Counted from the stretch's first letter, positions 18,568-28,665 are shown. The stretch is 64,000 nucleotides of DNA from CAVPCY01 sp963770765 (GCA_963770765.1 CAVYQS010000004.1:1-64000), one strand, 5' to 3'. Notes: generated by a model not told the origin, from the letters alone. Program-made: numbers and translations.

Positions 18568-19505
18568 TGCGCCGCTCGTCGGAGCTGGTTGCCGCGGGAT
18601 TGCATATAGAGCGGGACACCACGCAATGGAACCAGTAGATGGTGACGACGCTCGCTGCCCACGAGAGCGGCAAGCATGCCCGCGAACACCCTCGTGGCGA
18701 AGCCGGCATACAGTCCGGTCTTGCACCCCAGCCTCCGCATGCCGCGGCAGTGCTTGTCGAAGTACATGAGCTTGCTGGCAAGCTGCCTCGCGAAGGCCTC
18801 GGCCGACTCGTGTCCATCGTGAGCATGGGTCACATGAGCATCACTCACGTAGCAAACGGTCCACCCGGCCAGGACCATCCGGTAGCAGAGATCCTTCTCT
18901 TCCGAGTACATGAAGAACCGTTCGTCCAACAATCCGACCTGCTCGAGAGCCTCTGGTCGCAAGATCATAGCGGCCCCTGAGACCCAGTTCACCGCGCGGC
19001 TCGTGGCATAGGAATCGTCGTCATACACAACCTCCCCGAAACGCCCCGACAATCGCGGCTCCACACGATGTAGGAACAGCGCCTCGAACCACTGATTGGT
19101 CGGCGAAGGGAAGTTCCGCACCGAGTACTGAATCCTTCCATCCCTTTCGTGGAGCATGGGACCGGCAATGCCAGCGCGCGCATGGGCATCCATGTACGCA
19201 ACCAGTGTCTCAATCGAGAGCGAAGACGGGACTGCATCGGGATTGAGCAGCAAGAAGTACCGCCCTCGAGCCGCGCGAATACCTTGGTTACTCGCCGCCG
19301 CGAACCCGGCATTGGATTCGTTGCGGACGATCCGCGCTGAGGGGGCGGTCTCTGCGACGACCTTGAGCGTGTCGTCGCTCGAGGCGTTGTCAATCACCAG
19401 GATCTCGCACGAGCAGTCTCCGACTGCGGCTTCGGCGGCATCCAGACACGCCCGGATAAGTTGGGCGCTGTTATAGGTGACCACGATGATGCTGACGTCC
19501 GTCAT
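18564..19505 (-). CDS. Glycosyltransferase family 2, rhamnosyltransferase-like
   Basis: A 313-residue GT2 enzyme. It opens DVSIIVVTYNSAQLIRACLD, with the nucleotide-sugar region EILVIDNASSDDTLKVV and NAGFAAASNQGIRAARG, then FLLLNPDAVPS, VSGAAMILRPEALEQVG and DERFFMYSEEKDLCYRMV. The pattern is that of WbbL/RfbN-type rhamnosyltransferases, though specificity is not certain. Coupled by overlapping start/stop to the genes on both sides. Confidence 0.87.
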   Translation of the reverse strand: MTDVSIIVVTYNSAQLIRACLDAAEAAVGDCSCEILVIDNASSDDTLKVVAETAPSARIVRNESNAGFAAASNQGIRAARGRYFLLLNPDAVPSSLSIETLVAYMDAHARAGIAGPMLHERDGRIQYSVRNFPSPTNQWFEALFLHRVEPRLSGRFGEVVYDDDSYATSRAVNWVSGAAMILRPEALEQVGLLDERFFMYSEEKDLCYRMVLAGWTVCYVSDAHVTHAHDGHESAEAFARQLASKLMYFDKHCRGMRRLGCKTGLYAGFATRVFAGMLAALVGSERRHHLLVPLRGVPLYMQSRGNQLRRAAQ

Positions 19506-20998
19506 CTCGCAGCCCCCTGCCGCCCGTGCCGTCCGGCCTCGGTCGCAGTGGTCCGGTTCTCCTCGCTATTCAACGCCGTGGCCACACCCAAGCCAAGTAG
19601 CAGGTAGAAGAGGTAGGGCACTTGAGGGAACCCTTGCGCGTCGAACGTCGCATTGACAAGTGCGTACACGATCGCGCTGATGCCGACACCACTGACGATC
19701 GCCCCGGGATGGCCGCCAATCAGGTGACCGCGTCTGAGGAGCCCTCCCGCTGCCGAGACGAACAGTAGTACCATCGAGGCGAGACCGAGTAGGCCTATCT
19801 CGGCAAGGTACTTCAGGTACTGGTTGTCGACGAAGAAGAAGCGCTCCGCCGTGAAAGTACCCACCCCGCGTCCCACCAAGGGTTTCCTGCTTACCTCCTT
19901 TGCGATTCGAGGGTAGTCGGCCAACCGGCTCTCTTCCCCCGCCGCGACCTCGCGCTGGATGACCCGACTGGGTGTGAGACCCTCCACGAACCTCCCGATG
20001 ACGCCTGGGAAGAACATGTGTGTCCCGACGGCAACCAAGGCTGCGCAGAGAAGCAGGGCGCCGCGCTGCTTCGGACGTGTTGCCGCGATTCCCAGCAACA
20101 CCGCCGCAATACCGACGAACGCCGTGCGGGAGACGGTCAACAGCGCGCCCACCATGATCAGGACACTGAGGACGACCCATCTCACACGTTCCCACAGGGT
20201 CTTGGATTCCAGCACGAACTCGATCGGGAGTGGCAGGACGAGTGCGAGCAGTGTACCGAATGCTATCGGGTGAGAAGTGGGGCCCGACACGCGAATCCCG
20301 CCTCGGTAGATCTGGTCGCCGATCTCGGGCGAGGGCTCGAGCAAGGGGATGTATTCGTGAAGGTGCTTGAAGACGTTGTAACCCGTCGTTCGCTCCACGA
20401 CGCCCAAAACCGCCGCCGCCGCGGCAAGGTACACAAGAAGATGCACCAGCCGAGAAGCAAGCCGGTTGTCAGACACAACCGATACGATGCAGTAGTAGAG
20501 GGCGAAGAACGTCAGTACGTATACAACCGCCTTCGCCGACTGGGAGAACTCCAGAACAGGTTCGAAGTCCCAGACATTGACTGCGAACGAGATGACAACG
20601 GCCACTACCGCGACGAGGATGTTGACGTCGAGGAAGGTGCGCCTTATCCGAACTGAGCCGTCGGTCAGTAGCGCCACCGCCCAAGCTGAGAAGAGCGCCA
20701 GCACGAAGAGGCGATACACCTCGACGTCAAATGGCAGCGAGGCCGGCAGGCGGTAGAGGTTGGCAGGCACCAGCAGGATCGTGATCGTCAGGAGCGACAG
20801 GATCGTCGACCACGAGAGCAGCCAAGGAGAGAAGACCGCCGCCACCGCCAGACCAACGATAGCCACAGCAGCCCACAGCCAGCCGAAGGCGGCGAGCACG
20901 AGCGAGAGGAGTGCGCAGGCGATCCACATCGCCCGCAGCGGCGGCTGCACGTAAGAGCCGTACTGTGTGTCGAGAGTGTCGGCTGCGCTCAAGCTCAT
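19502..20998 (-). CDS. O-antigen ligase/polymerase family membrane protein (WaaL/Wzy-like)
   Basis: A 498-residue protein with about 11-12 membrane segments, starting MWIACALLSLVLAAFGWLWA and ending with VPYLFYLLLGLGVATAL. The large extracytoplasmic loop (VIGRFVEGLTPSRVIQREVA to LVGRGVGTFTAERFFFVDNQ) carries the G-x-G/H-N-x-Y-like pattern of the Wzy_C family. Expected to polymerise or ligate the glycan on the outer face of the membrane. The start at 20998 is the ATG beginning MSLSAADTL; longer upstream sequence is a shadow. Confidence 0.85.
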   Translation of the reverse strand: MSLSAADTLDTQYGSYVQPPLRAMWIACALLSLVLAAFGWLWAAVAIVGLAVAAVFSPWLLSWSTILSLLTITILLVPANLYRLPASLPFDVEVYRLFVLALFSAWAVALLTDGSVRIRRTFLDVNILVAVVAVVISFAVNVWDFEPVLEFSQSAKAVVYVLTFFALYYCIVSVVSDNRLASRLVHLLVYLAAAAAVLGVVERTTGYNVFKHLHEYIPLLEPSPEIGDQIYRGGIRVSGPTSHPIAFGTLLALVLPLPIEFVLESKTLWERVRWVVLSVLIMVGALLTVSRTAFVGIAAVLLGIAATRPKQRGALLLCAALVAVGTHMFFPGVIGRFVEGLTPSRVIQREVAAGEESRLADYPRIAKEVSRKPLVGRGVGTFTAERFFFVDNQYLKYLAEIGLLGLASMVLLFVSAAGGLLRRGHLIGGHPGAIVSGVGISAIVYALVNATFDAQGFPQVPYLFYLLLGLGVATALNSEENRTTATEAGRHGRQGAAR

Positions 20999-21124
20999 CT
21001 CACCACCGCAAGCCAACGCCGCTGAGGAGTCCCGCCGCCAGTAGCCCGCGGCATCTCCGCATTCTGAAGGCGGCGGGCACTCGAGTACGGGCATTCCAGT
21101 CGCATGACATCGCCCCCCGCCAAC

Positions 21125-21927
21125 TCAGGACGGAGCCTGAGGAAGCGGGCCTTGGGAAGGCTCGAGCCGCAATGAGTCCGAGCCGGCATCTTGCTTGGAA
21201 GGAGGAGCCTCCGACGGCCTGACGGCATCGTCAACACTCGAAATGACGGAGCCGGCCGCCTTGTCGACAGGCTCAACCGCCTGCGCCCGCGGGGCCTCGC
21301 CTGAACCTGCTCCACTCTCGAGCATGAAGGCGAGGCCAACCGCGGCAAGACCGGCAAGAGGAACAGCAGTGCGGCGATCTCGATCGCACGCGACTGGACC
21401 TCGATCGGCGGGCCCGAAGACCCCAGCGGGCGCAGGATAAGCCGAACGTCACTTCCGACATCGCCGGTATCCTGATACTCGCTCACGTACTCGCTCAGGG
21501 CCTTGGGTAGCTCCGTGGCGACTTGAGCGACGAGCGCCCGATCCTTTCCCTCGACCGAATAGGCGACAACCGGGCTGTACTGCACCGGCTCCACGGTGAT
21601 CAGGACTCTGTCCTTCAGCGGTCCGGTTGTCCTTTCGACGCGCTCAAGGACATCTGGAGTCGTGGCGAGATATGCGAACGTGGGCGCCATCTGCATGTTC
21701 TTATCCATGGGCAGATCGCTGCGGACTACACCGAGCCCGGGGACGTCGACCACCAGTGCTGCGGAGGCGGAGTAGGTCGAATGACTACGGCGCGTGAACT
21801 CCAGGCCATCAGGCGCCATGGTGACGGCGTACTGCGACAGCGCAGCCAAGATCACACCGACTACGATGCCGAACGTGACGAGGACCTTGTGCCTACCCAG
21901 CGCCCTGAGTGCTAGACCAAGGTTCAT
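21125..21927 (-). CDS. Polysaccharide chain-length determinant-like protein (Wzz/YveK type), one frame break
   Basis: A start with strong GGAGG at 21927 gives MNLGLALRALGRHKVL, then a first membrane helix (VLVTFGIVVGVILAALSQYA). The extracytoplasmic part includes SASAALVVDVPGLGVVRS and APTFAYLATTPDVLERVE. A second helix, AIEIAALLFLL, breaks frame near 21358 and continues as AGLAAVGLAFMLES in another frame, followed by a Pro/Ser-rich cytoplasmic tail to the stop at 21125. The N- and C-terminal helix arrangement is that of Wzz-family co-polymerases, without the kinase domain. The break sits inside a helix and is probably a sequence error. Confidence 0.75.
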
Positions 21928-22116
21928 CGCTGAACCTCCCCATGATTGTCGCACACCACTAGCGAGTCGCAGGGACGGACTCGATAGTCCTGATGAGTAC
22001 CTGAACAGTGTAACTGGTAGGACCGCAGGTCGGGCATGATTCCTCCCATCGCAGGAGAGCAGGTAGTACCAATGGCCAGACCACCGCTCATAGCCTGAGG
22101 ATCGAACGTGCGCGAT

Positions 22117-23586
22117 CTACGCCGAACGTCTCCCGAGCAACCGCCTCGCTTCCGCTATCTCGGGCACGTGCAGCACGTGGAGCGCGCCCACGTATGCAAC
22201 CGCACCCAGGAACACACCCCCCGCCAGAACAACCAATTGGCTGGATGTGAACTGAGCCAATCCGAAACGCACAAGTAGCACAACGCATCCCATCACAGCG
22301 GTGGCAACGGCTGCTGGAATGATGGATCCCACGAAATCCGACATGGAGAGCCCGACCACCGCGTTGACAAAGTGCGACGTCACAAACAGGAAGACCGTCG
22401 CGTGCACGAGCAGGCCGACTGCAACCCCGACGATTCCCCAGCGTGCTCCGATCACGACACAGACGAAGAACGCCACCGTTGAGACAACCGCCAACCTGAG
22501 ATGGAGATCTGGCCGATTCCTTGCCAGCAGCAAGGCCGGCATTGCGGCAACCAGGCTCGACGGCAGTGCGGCAGCGCACAGGACTCGAAGCGGCGCGACG
22601 GATTCCGACCAACCGGGCCCGTATACCACCCGTATGAACTCAGGCGCCACGATCATCATTCCTGCAAGCAGGGGGAAGGACAGAAGCGAGGTGTAGCGCA
22701 TGACTCGGAGGTAGCCTCGCCCGACCCGCCGCTCATCATCCTGGATTCGAGAGAACCCCGTGAAGGCGACCATCGAGACCACACTACCGAGCCTCGTGCG
22801 CGGGACATTCGCCAGATTGAAGGCCATGGTATAGAAGCCGAGCGGAGTGGGCCCGAGCGCGCGTCCAATGACGAAATAGTCTCCGCTCTCCTGCGAGTAT
22901 CCGAGGAGTCCTGCGGCCCACGCCTTCGCGCCAAAGGACATGAGCCCTCGCAGCCCGGTGCGATCCAGGACGCGGCGCGGTCTCCAGCTAGAGATGATCC
23001 AGATCGCGGCGGACGCTGAGACGGCTTGAACAAGGTGCCCGATGACGATGCTCCAGGCCCCAAAGCCCGCGAACGCGAGCGCTATCGCCGAGGCGGCGTA
23101 CGCAACGGCGGCCAACAGCTCTACCATGGTCAGTTGCCGAAAATGCAGATCCCGAAGCAGAAGATAGCGATGTGTGGCGCCGAGGGATGAGATGAAGAAC
23201 GCCGGCGCGGCGACTGAGACCAGCGCGACAAGCTCAGGCTGGCGCATCAGCCGTGCAAAGATCGGACTCACCACAATCGCGAGAAGAGTCGACAACGCAC
23301 CAAGAGTCAGTACGGCCCAGAACACGGACGATACCTGCGCGTCGCTCAAGCTCTTCTTCTGTATGACCGCACTACCAAGGCCGAGGTCGCCGAGGCGCGC
23401 CACCAGTCCCGTGAGAATCGTAGCCATACCTACGAGCCCAAACTCCGCAGGCGAGACGAGTCTGGCCAGAACAGCCAACGCCACGAGGCTGACTAGCTGT
23501 GTCGCCACTTGTCCAGTGCCCTGCCAGAAGGCACCGGAGATCATACGGCTCCGAATGCCCTGTCCTTGCTCAGATGTGTCGCTCAT
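22117..23586 (-). CDS. Lipopolysaccharide/exopolysaccharide flippase (MOP superfamily, Wzx-like)
   Basis: A 489-residue protein with about 14 membrane segments. It opens GAFWQGTGQVATQLVSLVAL and VLARLVSPAEFGLVGMATIL, the characteristic N-terminus of the polysaccharide synthase/MviN-like MOP transporters, and contains GYSQESGDYFVIGRALGPTP and GFYTMAFNLANVPRTRLGSV. Expected to flip lipid-linked glycan repeat units across the membrane. It is separated from the chain-length gene by about 190 bp with no feature that I recognise. Confidence 0.88.
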   Translation of the reverse strand: MSDTSEQGQGIRSRMISGAFWQGTGQVATQLVSLVALAVLARLVSPAEFGLVGMATILTGLVARLGDLGLGSAVIQKKSLSDAQVSSVFWAVLTLGALSTLLAIVVSPIFARLMRQPELVALVSVAAPAFFISSLGATHRYLLLRDLHFRQLTMVELLAAVAYAASAIALAFAGFGAWSIVIGHLVQAVSASAAIWIISSWRPRRVLDRTGLRGLMSFGAKAWAAGLLGYSQESGDYFVIGRALGPTPLGFYTMAFNLANVPRTRLGSVVSMVAFTGFSRIQDDERRVGRGYLRVMRYTSLLSFPLLAGMMIVAPEFIRVVYGPGWSESVAPLRVLCAAALPSSLVAAMPALLLARNRPDLHLRLAVVSTVAFFVCVVIGARWGIVGVAVGLLVHATVFLFVTSHFVNAVVGLSMSDFVGSIIPAAVATAVMGCVVLLVRFGLAQFTSSQLVVLAGGVFLGAVAYVGALHVLHVPEIAEARRLLGRRSA

Positions 23587-23715
23587 GCCCAGTCATTGTT
23601 CCGCCGGTTCCTGTCAGAGTGTTCACGACGCCGAACCCGATGCCTTGCCCGCAGAGACCACCCTCTTGAAGCGCTGATACCGCATCACGAAGCCCAATCC
23701 CTGCGCCACGCGCGA

Positions 23716-24633
23716 TCAGGGGCCTTTGGCCCGCCCCGGCGGCCCTCCTGTCAGCTTCCTCAGAAGGTACGTCGGCACAGGGACATCCAAGAGTCCAGCC
23801 TTGCGTTTCGACCTCAGTTCTCGGAACCTGCGAAAGGGTCGAAGCACGATGGTGACCGCTTTGGGTTCGCCATATACTGTGCGTGTTTGAATCACGTTCC
23901 GGTTCCGGAAGTACTCCGGGTACCGCTGCCACTGGCCCGCTGTTGTGTCCATGTGTCGGACCTTCAGATCCTCGACGTATCCCATCTGGTACCCGCGAGT
24001 GAGCCTCAAGTGTATTGAGAATGCGACATCGGTGTCGTCGTGCAGCGTTCTACCCTTCATCAGGAACCCGTCGTACGCGTCGGCGGGTGTCATGATGCAC
24101 AGTCCCCCCACATGTTTGGCCAGTCCGATGCGGTGGCCGCCAGCAGTGACGTAGCGCTCGCGAGGGTAGCCGCCGTCAAGCCAGCTTCCAAGACCCTCGA
24201 CAAGCGGACTTACTGCGATGGCACCGGAGAACGCCTCAGACACCTGCAGGAGCACCGCAAGCCAGTCACTCTCGAGGAACTCGCAGTCGTTGTCCACCTT
24301 CACGATGTAGTCGTAGCCACCACCGATCATGGCTAGAGCTCGTCGGCTGCCTACATCGATTCCCAGGTTGGTGGGGCTGAGTTCGACCCCGGCGAAGCAC
24401 GGAGCATTCTCCATCAGGTACGCAGCCGTTCCATCGGTCGATCCGTTGTCGACAACATAGTGGTCGAACGGCACAGCGGTGTGACGTCGGATCGAGTCAA
24501 CCATCCGCCGTGTGTACTCGATTCGTTCCATGGTGAGCGTGTATACGGCGACCCGGGGAAAGGATCCGCCCCCCGCCCGACCCAGCGAGTCCCTGTACCC
24601 TTCGTCAGGGTCAGTGGAGGGGGCGCACACCAT
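23716..24633 (-). CDS. Glycosyltransferase family 2
   Basis: A 305-residue GT-A enzyme: RVAVYTLTMERIEYTRRMVD, FDHYVVDNGSTDGTAAYLME, NLGIDVGSRRALAMIGGGYD, YIVKVDNDCEFLESDWLAVL (metal-binding DNDC position) and GGLCIMTPADAYDGFL. The start at 24633 overlaps the acyltransferase stop. About 130 bp separate its stop from the flippase start. Operon member; sugar unknown. Confidence 0.85.
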   Translation of the reverse strand: MVCAPSTDPDEGYRDSLGRAGGGSFPRVAVYTLTMERIEYTRRMVDSIRRHTAVPFDHYVVDNGSTDGTAAYLMENAPCFAGVELSPTNLGIDVGSRRALAMIGGGYDYIVKVDNDCEFLESDWLAVLLQVSEAFSGAIAVSPLVEGLGSWLDGGYPRERYVTAGGHRIGLAKHVGGLCIMTPADAYDGFLMKGRTLHDDTDVAFSIHLRLTRGYQMGYVEDLKVRHMDTTAGQWQRYPEYFRNRNVIQTRTVYGEPKAVTIVLRPFRRFRELRSKRKAGLLDVPVPTYLLRKLTGGPPGRAKGP

Positions 24634-25390
24634 CAGCTGTCGGAACTTGCTGCTGGAGAGACAGGGCCAACGTCAGAGCATGACGGGACCGACGCCCCCA
24701 GCGTGACCTCACGTTGCCACGCAGGGCCCGCTTGAATCCCGACGCCCACTCCATAGGGGTGGTCCATCAGACCCGAAGAACAGGTCAACTCCGCTACGGT
24801 CGAGACTATGCGTGCGGGGTTCCCGACAACCACAGCGCCCATCGGCACATCCCGAGTGACCACCGAACCCGCCCCGACAAGCGCCTCGCGCCCGATCACC
24901 ACGCCCGGCAGAATCGTCGCGTTGGACCCGATCCGAGCGCCCTGCTTCACTACCGCGCCCCCCACGCACTCCTCATATCGTGGGCACGGCGGATGGGGGT
25001 CATCGGCAAACACCACGTTGGGCGCGATGAACACGTCGTCTTCGACGGTCACCAGCTCGAGGAAGCATCCCGTGTGGATGCGCACACGGTCCCGATCCGG
25101 TTGCCAGCCTCGAGCACAGCGTTGGTGCCGATCGACACGTCATCGCCGATGACGTTGTCTTCTCGGATCAGAGACGCCGTGCCCGCTCTGAAACCGATCA
25201 CCGATGTAGACCCTGCGTAGATCGTCGTGAAGGAGCGGACGGTCCCGGCCGACCCGATGACCAGTTGAAGCTCGCCTGTCTCACATCCGCGGGGCACCTT
25301 GCCGAGGACGCAGAACGGCTCGGCCACCGTGCCTTCGCCAAGAATGACGCCCGGGTAGGTCGTCTGCGAGTCAGGTGTCGTTGGCGGCAC
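24633..25390 (-). CDS. Hexapeptide-repeat acyltransferase (WbpD/WlbB-like N-acetyltransferase), one frame break
   Basis: A left-handed beta-helix acyltransferase. The GTG start at 25390 has AGGAGG 10 nt upstream. Hexapeptide repeats: PGVILGEGTVAEPFCVLGKV, DNVIGDDVSIGTNAVLEAGN, then, after a single-base break near 25088, VRIHTGCFLELVTVEDDVFI, APNVVFADDPHPPCPRY, GARIGSNATILPGVVIGREA and GSVVTRDVPMGAVVVGNPAR. The family N-acetylates a 3-amino sugar nucleotide; the neighbouring Gfo/Idh/MocA oxidoreductase and DegT aminotransferase supply exactly the preceding steps of the WbpB-WbpE-WbpD route. The break lies in a conserved repeat and is probably an error. Confidence 0.8.
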
Positions 25391-25404
25391 GTAGCCCCGC
25401 CCTC

Positions 25405-26511
25405 CTAGATCGCAGGACGCAGGACGGGGCCCGAACCTGAAGCGACAAGCGGCGTGCCCTCGAGCCCGGGAATCGGCGATTGCACAGCATCCGCGTGGAA
25501 ACTCACCATCTGGCCATTCGCGCGCATCGACTCCTCGGCCCGCTCCAACGTGCTCACGACGCGAAGGCCGCTCGCTCCGTCGGTCTTCGGGCTGCTGCCG
25601 GTCCTGACGCTGTCCACGAAGTGCTTCGCCTCCACGTACAGCGGCTCGCACGCGTCGAGATGCGGCGACACGATGTCGCCGGTCCGATAGGACATCTGGA
25701 ACTCGCCGAACGAGCCGGGGTCCATGACGTTCACGCCGTGGTCGTAGAGCTTGACCTTCTCGACGCTCTCGGTGTCATCGTAGACGAGCATCTTCTTGCT
25801 CCCGACGACGAGCGTCCTGCGCAGCTTGACGGGTGAGAGCCAGGAGAGCTGCACCTCGGCCACCGCCCCGCTCGGGAAACGAAGCGTCACGAATGCGACG
25901 TCCGGGATCTTGCAGTTCACGCAGCCGCGGCCCACGGCCGAGACGTGCTCGGGCTCCTCGCCAAGCCAATCGAAGAGGATCGAGAAGTCATGGGGCGCCA
26001 GATCCCAGATCACACTGACGTCCTTCTGATGCAGCCCGAGGTTGATCCGACTCGAGGCCACGTAGTAGATGTCTCCGAGTTCACCCGAGTCGATGAGGTT
26101 CTTGATGGCCACGACGGGAGCGCTGAACTCGAAGGTATGTCCCACCATCAGCGTGACACCGCGGGACTCGGCAGCCGCGATCAACGCGCGCGCCTCGAGA
26201 ATGCTCGCCGTCATCGGCTTCTCGACGAACACGTGCTTGTCGGCCTCTATGGCTGCGAGGGCCAACCGAAAGTGGGTGGAGATGGGAGTGGCGATCAGCA
26301 CGCAATCGACCTCGGGGTCGCGGAGCACGTCGCTGTAGTCCTCCGTGACCGTCACCGAGGGATACCGCATCTTGGCTCGCCCGAGCTTGTTGGCGTCCTG
26401 ATCGCAGACCCACTTGACGGTCACGCCGGGAAGCTCCATGTAGTTGCGCAGCAGGTTGGGTCCCCAATAGCCGTATCCCACGAGCGCCACGACCAGGTTG
26501 TCTCGGCTCAT
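25405..26511 (-). CDS. Gfo/Idh/MocA family oxidoreductase (WbpB/WlbA-like)
   Basis: A 368-residue NAD(P)-dependent sugar oxidoreductase. The N-terminal Rossmann fold VVALVGYGYWGPNLLRNYME is followed by DCVLIATPISTHFRLALAAI, the family signature HVFVEKPMTASILEAR, and the catalytic-region DLAPHDFSILFDWLG. Likely oxidises C3 of a UDP-N-acetyl-glucosaminuronate-type sugar before transamination by the DegT protein. The ATG at 26511 has AAGGGG 7 nt upstream and overlaps the stop of the sugar transferase. Confidence 0.85.
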   Translation of the reverse strand: MSRDNLVVALVGYGYWGPNLLRNYMELPGVTVKWVCDQDANKLGRAKMRYPSVTVTEDYSDVLRDPEVDCVLIATPISTHFRLALAAIEADKHVFVEKPMTASILEARALIAAAESRGVTLMVGHTFEFSAPVVAIKNLIDSGELGDIYYVASSRINLGLHQKDVSVIWDLAPHDFSILFDWLGEEPEHVSAVGRGCVNCKIPDVAFVTLRFPSGAVAEVQLSWLSPVKLRRTLVVGSKKMLVYDDTESVEKVKLYDHGVNVMDPGSFGEFQMSYRTGDIVSPHLDACEPLYVEAKHFVDSVRTGSSPKTDGASGLRVVSTLERAEESMRANGQMVSFHADAVQSPIPGLEGTPLVASGSGPVLRPAI

Positions 26512-27251
26512 CACCATGCCCCTTTTCTTCCGAGCACCACCGGAACGGTGCGCGCGAGGATCTTCATGTCCAGTCCGAGCGTCCACGTCTCGATGTAGCG
26601 GATGTCCAGCTCGACCATCTCTTCGAACGTCGTCTCGCAGCGGCCGCTCACCTGCCACAGGCCCGTGACTCCGGGCACGCACTCAAGCCGACGACGGGCG
26701 CGGTCGGAGTACAGCTCCACCTCGTAGCGAAGCGGCGGACGCGGACCCACGAGCGACATGTCGCCGGCGAGGATGTTGATCAGCTGCGGCAACTCGTCGA
26801 GGCTCGTCCGCCGCAAGATGCGACCGAACCGCGTGACCCGCGGGTCGTTCTCGATCTTGAACGAGCCGGTGTCTCCCTTGAGCTCGCTCGACCCGTTCGT
26901 GATGAGCTGACGAACGTAGTTCTTGTGCGCCGACGGATCGTTACCGTCGACCATCGTGCGGAACTTGTAGAACGTGAACGGTCTGCCGTCCTTGCCAAGA
27001 CGCTCCTGTCGGAACAGCGCCGGACCCGGAGACCCGAACCAGACGATCAGCCCGATGAGCAGCAGCACCGGTGAAAGCACCACGAGAAGCACCGCCGCGA
27101 CGATCACGTCGATCATCCGCTTCGCGACGAGTGCGGCGCTGCGAGTGCCCGACGCCACCTGACCCGCGACTTCAGGCCGGGCGACCATCACCCGAGGGCT
27201 CACCGAGGCGGCGCCCGCCATTCCAGCGCGTTCACCATCGAACTCAGTCAC
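26511..27251 (-). CDS. Undecaprenyl-phosphate sugar-phosphate transferase (initiating transferase, WcaJ/WbaP type)
   Basis: A 246-residue bacterial sugar transferase. A membrane helix (MIDVIVAAVLLVVLSPVLLL) is followed by PGPALFRQERLGKDGRPF, FYKFRTMV, RFGRILRRTSLDELPQLINI and LAGDMSLVGPRPP, all hallmark motifs. The C-terminus has CVPGVTGLWQVSGRCE. It should start glycan assembly by placing the first sugar phosphate on undecaprenyl phosphate. It overlaps both neighbours by a few bases. Confidence 0.92.
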   Translation of the reverse strand: MTEFDGERAGMAGAASVSPRVMVARPEVAGQVASGTRSAALVAKRMIDVIVAAVLLVVLSPVLLLIGLIVWFGSPGPALFRQERLGKDGRPFTFYKFRTMVDGNDPSAHKNYVRQLITNGSSELKGDTGSFKIENDPRVTRFGRILRRTSLDELPQLINILAGDMSLVGPRPPLRYEVELYSDRARRRLECVPGVTGLWQVSGRCETTFEEMVELDIRYIETWTLGLDMKILARTVPVVLGRKGAW

Positions 27252-28384
27252 GGGTCACCTCCGCAACTGCCTCGCTGACGCGCGCGACCTCGTCGTAGTC
27301 GATGTAGGGATACATGGGGAGCGAGACGATGGATGCGGCAGCCCGCTCGGCCACGGGGAAGTCGCCTGGTGCGTGCCCCAGATGCTCGAAGGCCGGCTCG
27401 AGATGCAGCGGCACGGCGTAGTGGATGCCGGTCTGGATACCGAGCTGGCCGAGTTCCTCGCGCACGCGGTCGCGGTTGTTGACTCTGATCACGTAGAGGT
27501 GGAAGACGTGGCTCACGCCCGGGTTGCGCACGGGCAAGAATCACGTTGGCTTCGGCGAGCATGTCGTCGTAGAGCCCGGCAGCGCGGACTCTGAGCGCGT
27601 TCCATTCGTCGAGATAGGGCAGCTTGGCGGTGAGGAACGCCGCCTGAAGCGAATGGAGCCGCGTGCAGTACCCGGGCTCGACGTGCAGCCGCGAAGCGTC
27701 CTCACCGTGGTTTCGGAGCAGGCGCACCCGGGCTGCGACCTCGTCGTCATCGGTGGTGACGATCCCGCCATCACCGAGGGCGCCGAGGTTCTTGCTGGGA
27801 TAGAAGCTGAAGCATCCGGCGTCGCCGATGCCTCCTGAGCGGAATCCCGCACAGCGTGCGCCGTGGGACTGGCATGCGTCCTCGATCACCTTGATGCCCT
27901 TGTCGCGGGCGAACTCGGTGAGCCTCATCATGTTCACCGGCTGTCCGTACAGGTGCACCGGGATGATCGCCCGCGTGTTGGGGCTCACGGCAGCTTCCAC
28001 CGCGTCGAGATCCATGAGCAGCGAGTCTTCGTCGACGTCGACGAAGACCGGCCGGGCGCCCGCCATCATGATCGCCTCGGCCGTCGCGGCGAACGTGTTC
28101 GCGGCGGTGATGACCTCGTCTCCGACACCGACTCCGCACGCCCGCAAAGCGAGATGCAGCGCGTCGGTGCCCGAACCCACACCCACAGCGTGCTTCACCC
28201 CGATGTATGCCGCGAAGTCGCTTTCGAATCGCTCGAGCACCGGGCCCATGGTGTACGCGGTATCGCCGACCACACTGAAGAACGCCGCTTCAAGCGAGTT
28301 CCCCATCGCCTGCTGAAGCCGCTGCAGATTCACGAACGGAATGGTTCGGAATGCACCCTGCGCCGCGCCTGGCCGTACAGCCAT
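27244..28384 (-). CDS. DegT/DnrJ/EryC1/StrS aminotransferase (WbpE-like), one frame break
   Basis: A PLP-dependent sugar aminotransferase. HAVGVGSGTDALHLALRACG binds the cofactor phosphate, VIEDACQSHGA gives the Asp/Gln-His pocket, and FYPSKNLGALGDGG carries the Schiff-base Lys. A single-base break near 27538 (after DDMLAEANVI) is followed by VRNPGVSHVFHLYVIRV and PMYPYIDYDEVARVSEAV in another frame to the stop at 27244. With the oxidoreductase and acyltransferase downstream it matches the biosynthesis of a 3-acetamido sugar. ATG 28384 with GGGAGGT upstream; first gene of the operon. Confidence 0.82.
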
Positions 28385-28665
28385 CACTCCGCCACCTCCC
28401 GGCGGTGCGGCTCAGTCCCCCCTCAAGGCGACGTCGCCCTCTCGGATGCGATCAGCGGGAGAGTCCCCCCGTCGCACTTGCGTGGCAAGAGAGAGCGATG
28501 CGTCGAGAAACCGTCACGACAGACGGCGACAGCGTGAGCCCCCCAGCCGCCTTCGACACTACCCCAGCAAGCTGAGAAGGGAATGCCTGAGCAGGGCAAA
28601 CGGTACCGGGGGATGAGCAGATTCGACCAGAAGGATGATGGTAGGACGACACTCGGGTGAGAGCC
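28385..28665 (-). promoter_or_regulatory. Leader/promoter region of the polysaccharide operon
   Basis: About 280 bp between the gatA stop and the first polysaccharide gene, without a convincing gene. It should contain the operon promoter and a long leader. A short self-complementary stretch GGCGACGTCGCC lies at 28427-28438. I could not match it to a known riboswitch or to an ops/JUMPstart element. Confidence 0.4.

Noticed and set aside
28580..28625. GCAGGGCAAACGGTA resembling part of a c-di-GMP-I (GEMM) riboswitch; a related string lies near 7190
   Set aside because: The second conserved half and the paired stems of the riboswitch are missing, and the orientation at 28.6 kb does not lead into a gene.
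28452..28652. 66-codon minus-strand frame in the polysaccharide operon leader
   Set aside because: No ribosome site, no recognisable features; more likely leader or promoter DNA.
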